From an uncultured Collinsella sp. (GTDB taxonomy: Bacteria > Actinomycetota > Coriobacteriia > Coriobacteriales > Coriobacteriaceae): a stretch of DNA of 6,965 bases. Under the pieces are notes generated by a model. The model did no database searches and was not told the origin of the DNA. It was given only the letters and a program-made list of their open reading frames with translations. Where the stretch lies: assembly GCA_900548935.1 (NCBI GenBank), contig URMR01000092.1:1-6965 (forward strand), written 5' to 3'. This document shows, piece after piece, positions 5,138 through 6,965 of the stretch; the first letter of the stretch is position 1; every line of letters starts with the position of its first letter. The position numbers and the translations under genes are program-made.

Positions 5138-6700
5138 TCAGTCGAACTGGGTAACATCGATCAGGCGATGCGCCAGCGAAAGGTCGCTCTCGATGGGCAC
5201 GAATTCGTCGCCCACATGCATGAGCTCCTCGTCGCCCTTGGCGAGCAACAATACAATCGTGGGCGCATCGGGCTTGATGTACTCCTCGCGTGCCGCCTTA
5301 AAGGCCGTGTGCACCGCCACCTCGCGATCAAGAATAATCTTGTTCGGTGTGTCATCGGGGACATTCTCCGCGAGCTCACGACAGACCTTCATCGGGTCTT
5401 CGCGAGCGGGGTCCTCGTTGGTAAAAATCATCAGGTCAGAATACGGTGCGGCCTCGCGCGGCAATTGCTCGCGGCGCTCCTGAGCCTTGCCGCCGGCGGC
5501 GCCAAACAGCGCAATGACGGGGCTGGCGGGAAAGGCACGTTTGACCGACGAGAACAGCGAGCGGAATGAAAGCTGGTTGTGCGCGTAGTCCACGACGCAG
5601 ACCACACGACCGTCCTTCGACTCCACAACCTCCATGCGACCGGGCACGCGGAATTTGGAAAGGCCCTTTTTGATGGCGTCGATGCCAATGCCAATCTCGC
5701 GCGCGGCGGCAATTGCCACCAGCGCGTTTTCCACGTTAAAATCGCCCGCGATACCCAGCAGAATCTTCTCCCCCGCCGCGGGCTCATCGGCGCTCAGGCC
5801 GTGCAAGTTAAACTCGATGTTAAAGCCAACCATGCGCACGTCGCTTACCCACAGGCTAGCCTCAGGATGCTCAACGCCAACGGTCACGAGGCGCTCGGCC
5901 GTCGATGCCGCCTCGAGCACGTGATTGACCTCGTCGGTGCCAAGATTGACCACGGCCGTTTTTGCCTGGTCGAAAATCCTGAGCTTGCTCTGAAAATAAT
6001 CCTCGAACGTAGGGTGCTCGATAGGCGAAATGTGATCGCGACCGATATTGAGGAAACACGCAACGTCAAAGGGCAGGTTCTCGACGCGCTGGTACTTGAG
6101 CGCTTGGCTCGAGACCTCCATAACCATAAACTGACGGCCGGACGTACGGCAATTGGCGATATGGCGCCAGACCTCGGGGGCCTCGGGCGTGGTGTTGGTG
6201 CTCTCGTAGCACTCGATACCATCGTCGGTGCTCACCGAGCCAATCATGCCGCAGGACTTACCCGCCGCCTTGATGATGGACTGGAGCATGAAGGCCGCCG
6301 TGGTCTTGCCCTTGGTGCCGGTAATGCCCACGATCTTAACGTCGCGATCGGGACGGTCGTAGACCTCCGGAGGCAATAGCGCCATCGCCGTGCGCACGCT
6401 ACGAACGACCAGCATGGCCGCACCGCGCTCTTTGCCCAGCGGAGCAAGCTCGTCTACCAAAGACTCCTCGCACACAAAGGCAACGGCACCGGCGTCGAGC
6501 GCCATCGATAGAAACGATGACTTAAAGGAGGTACCCTTGCAAAAGAACACATCTCCCACCGCGACCGCGCGGGAATCAAATGAGCATCCGGTCACGGCTC
6601 GGCCGTCGAGGCGCTCAGATCCGCGCAGCTCGCCACTCTTATTGAGCAGGTCGGCAAGAGCGGCGACAGTAGTCGTGGTTATACGGTCAGATTGGTGCAT
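5138..6700 (-). CDS. murE: UDP-N-acetylmuramoyl-tripeptide synthetase (MurE-type Mur ligase)
   Basis: An ATP-dependent ligase that adds the third, diamino acid residue to UDP-MurNAc-L-Ala-D-Glu in the cytosol. The 520-residue product is slightly longer than usual and has the three Mur domains: an N-terminal UDP-binding domain (about 1-120, with SFDSRAVAVGDVFFCKG 40-56), a central ATPase domain with P-loop GITGTKGKTT (125-134), TTPEAPE (170-176), MEVSSQAL (194-201) and Lys239 in FQSKLRIF as the probable carbamoylated lysine, and a C-terminal domain with RVPGRMEVV (351-359) and DYAHN (371-375). Diaminopimelate enzymes carry DNPR; here the aligned segment is EDPA (429-432), closer to lysine-type ligases. 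GKGHE is replaced by AKGDE (487-491). The acceptor is thus probably L-Lys or another diamino acid, not meso-DAP. The ATG at 6700 has AGAAAGG 6 bases upstream; a 38-residue extension to 6814 lacks support. Confidence 0.93.
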   Translation of the reverse strand: MHQSDRITTTTVAALADLLNKSGELRGSERLDGRAVTGCSFDSRAVAVGDVFFCKGTSFKSSFLSMALDAGAVAFVCEESLVDELAPLGKERGAAMLVVRSVRTAMALLPPEVYDRPDRDVKIVGITGTKGKTTAAFMLQSIIKAAGKSCGMIGSVSTDDGIECYESTNTTPEAPEVWRHIANCRTSGRQFMVMEVSSQALKYQRVENLPFDVACFLNIGRDHISPIEHPTFEDYFQSKLRIFDQAKTAVVNLGTDEVNHVLEAASTAERLVTVGVEHPEASLWVSDVRMVGFNIEFNLHGLSADEPAAGEKILLGIAGDFNVENALVAIAAAREIGIGIDAIKKGLSKFRVPGRMEVVESKDGRVVCVVDYAHNQLSFRSLFSSVKRAFPASPVIALFGAAGGKAQERREQLPREAAPYSDLMIFTNEDPAREDPMKVCRELAENVPDDTPNKIILDREVAVHTAFKAAREEYIKPDAPTIVLLLAKGDEELMHVGDEFVPIESDLSLAHRLIDVTQFD

Positions 6701-6706
6701 CTTGAA

Positions 6707-6713
6707 CCTTTCT
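6707..6713 (-). promoter_or_regulatory. Ribosome binding site of murE
   Basis: AGAAAGG ends 6 bases before the ATG at 6700 and favours that start over the longer reading from 6814, whose added residues show no Mur ligase similarity. Confidence 0.65.
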
Positions 6714-6722
6714 GGATAATCC

Positions 6723-6734
6723 ACCGTTAACGGT
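6723..6734. promoter_or_regulatory. Perfect 12-base palindrome upstream of murE
   Basis: ACCGTTAACGGT is a perfect palindrome lying 22 bases before the murE start, in the 212-base gap between murE and the tRNA. It could be an operator for a dimeric regulator or a small RNA stem in the leader. I could not place a convincing murE promoter in this gap; a further five-pair hairpin with loop AGGA (6762-6775) is also present. Chance cannot be excluded. Confidence 0.25.
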
Positions 6735-6896
6735 TTGCATCTCGTAACAACTTTAACGCACCCGCAAGGATGCGGCTCCCCGGGAAACCGTAAAGACACA
6801 GCATCGATTAGCAAGGCAGGTCCGCATCGGCATCACGCTCACGGGACCCATCGATATTGCGTTATGGATTAGCGGTGTACCGAGCCCGATATCGGC

Positions 6897-6902
6897 TATA
6901 CT
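6897..6902 (+). promoter_or_regulatory. -10 box of the tRNA-Val promoter
   Basis: TATACT lies 10 bases before the first base of the tRNA, which would place transcription start about 4 bases upstream of the mature 5' end, a usual arrangement for tRNA genes. No good -35 hexamer is seen at 16-18 bases. Confidence 0.4.
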
Positions 6903-6912
6903 CTATGACCGC

Positions 6913-6965
6913 GGGCGATTGGCGCAACGGTTAGCGCAGGTGCTTTACACGCACAAGGCTGGGGG
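6913..6965 (+). tRNA. tRNA-Val (anticodon TAC), 3' end cut by window edge
   Basis: The 5' portion folds as a standard tRNA: acceptor 5' strand GGGCGAT (6913-6919), T8 and G9, D-stem GCGC/GCGC (6922-6925, 6934-6937) with loop AACGGTTA, anticodon stem GGTGC/GCACA (6939-6943, 6951-6955) with loop TTTACAC, giving anticodon TAC at 6946-6948, which decodes valine GUA and, by wobble, other GUN codons. The variable loop AGGCT (6956-6960) and the first half of the T-stem GGGGG (6961-6965) follow. The T-loop, acceptor 3' strand and any encoded CCA are outside the window. The outermost anticodon-stem position is a G27-A43 mismatch. Confidence 0.93.

Noticed and set aside
1253..6379. Long plus-strand open frames (for example 1253-1900, 2578-3477, 4267-5064, 5579-6379)
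   Set aside because: Each lies antisense to a gene with clear family motifs, and none of the predicted proteins is recognisable. They are the expected by-product of GC-rich codon use.
6701..6814. N-terminal extension of murE by 38 residues
   Set aside because: There is no similarity to Mur ligases in the extension, and a well-spaced ribosome site precedes the ATG at 6700.
6939..6955. tRNA pseudogene suggested by the G27-A43 mismatch
   Set aside because: All other visible stems pair and the anticodon loop is canonical; one mismatch at the end of the anticodon stem does not imply loss of function.

Overview
The window is a dense, GC-rich bacterial housekeeping block. All eight protein genes lie on the minus strand and a single tRNA gene lies on the plus strand at the right edge. 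The style of the proteins, the high GC content and the presence of a Veg-family gene next to ispE suggest a Gram-positive actinobacterium of the class Coriobacteriia, most likely Collinsella or a close relative. This assignment is from recognition, not from a database search.

In transcription order (right to left) the layout is: murE (6700-5138), an intergenic region with two hairpins, a HAD-family phosphatase (5028-4117), a T-tailed terminator, murI (4062-3178), rph (3135-2410), a strong REP-like terminator, rdgB (2263-1622), dtd (1618-1172), a promoter and a leader hairpin, veg (1041-745), and ispE (742 leftwards, cut by the window start). To the right of murE, a 212-base intergenic region separates it from a divergent tRNA-Val(TAC) gene, of which 53 bases are inside the window.

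The genes fall into probable transcription units. MurE and MurI both serve peptidoglycan precursor synthesis: MurI makes D-glutamate and MurE adds the third stem-peptide residue. rph, rdgB and dtd are RNA maturation and quality-control functions: tRNA 3'-end trimming, removal of non-canonical NTPs, and hydrolysis of D-aminoacyl-tRNAs. The murI-rph-rdgB order and the veg-ispE pair both recall gene orders in Bacillus-type Firmicutes. rdgB/dtd and veg/ispE are separated by only 2-3 bases and are almost certainly translated from shared mRNAs.

I found no mobile gene, CRISPR array, toxin-antitoxin or defence system, and no candidate for a wholly new system. The points most worth a second look are small: an attenuator-like hairpin in the veg leader, a REP-like palindrome that doubles as the rph terminator, MurE residues that do not fit the diaminopimelate-adding type, a terminator placed just before murI, and an orphan HAD phosphatase between murE and murI.
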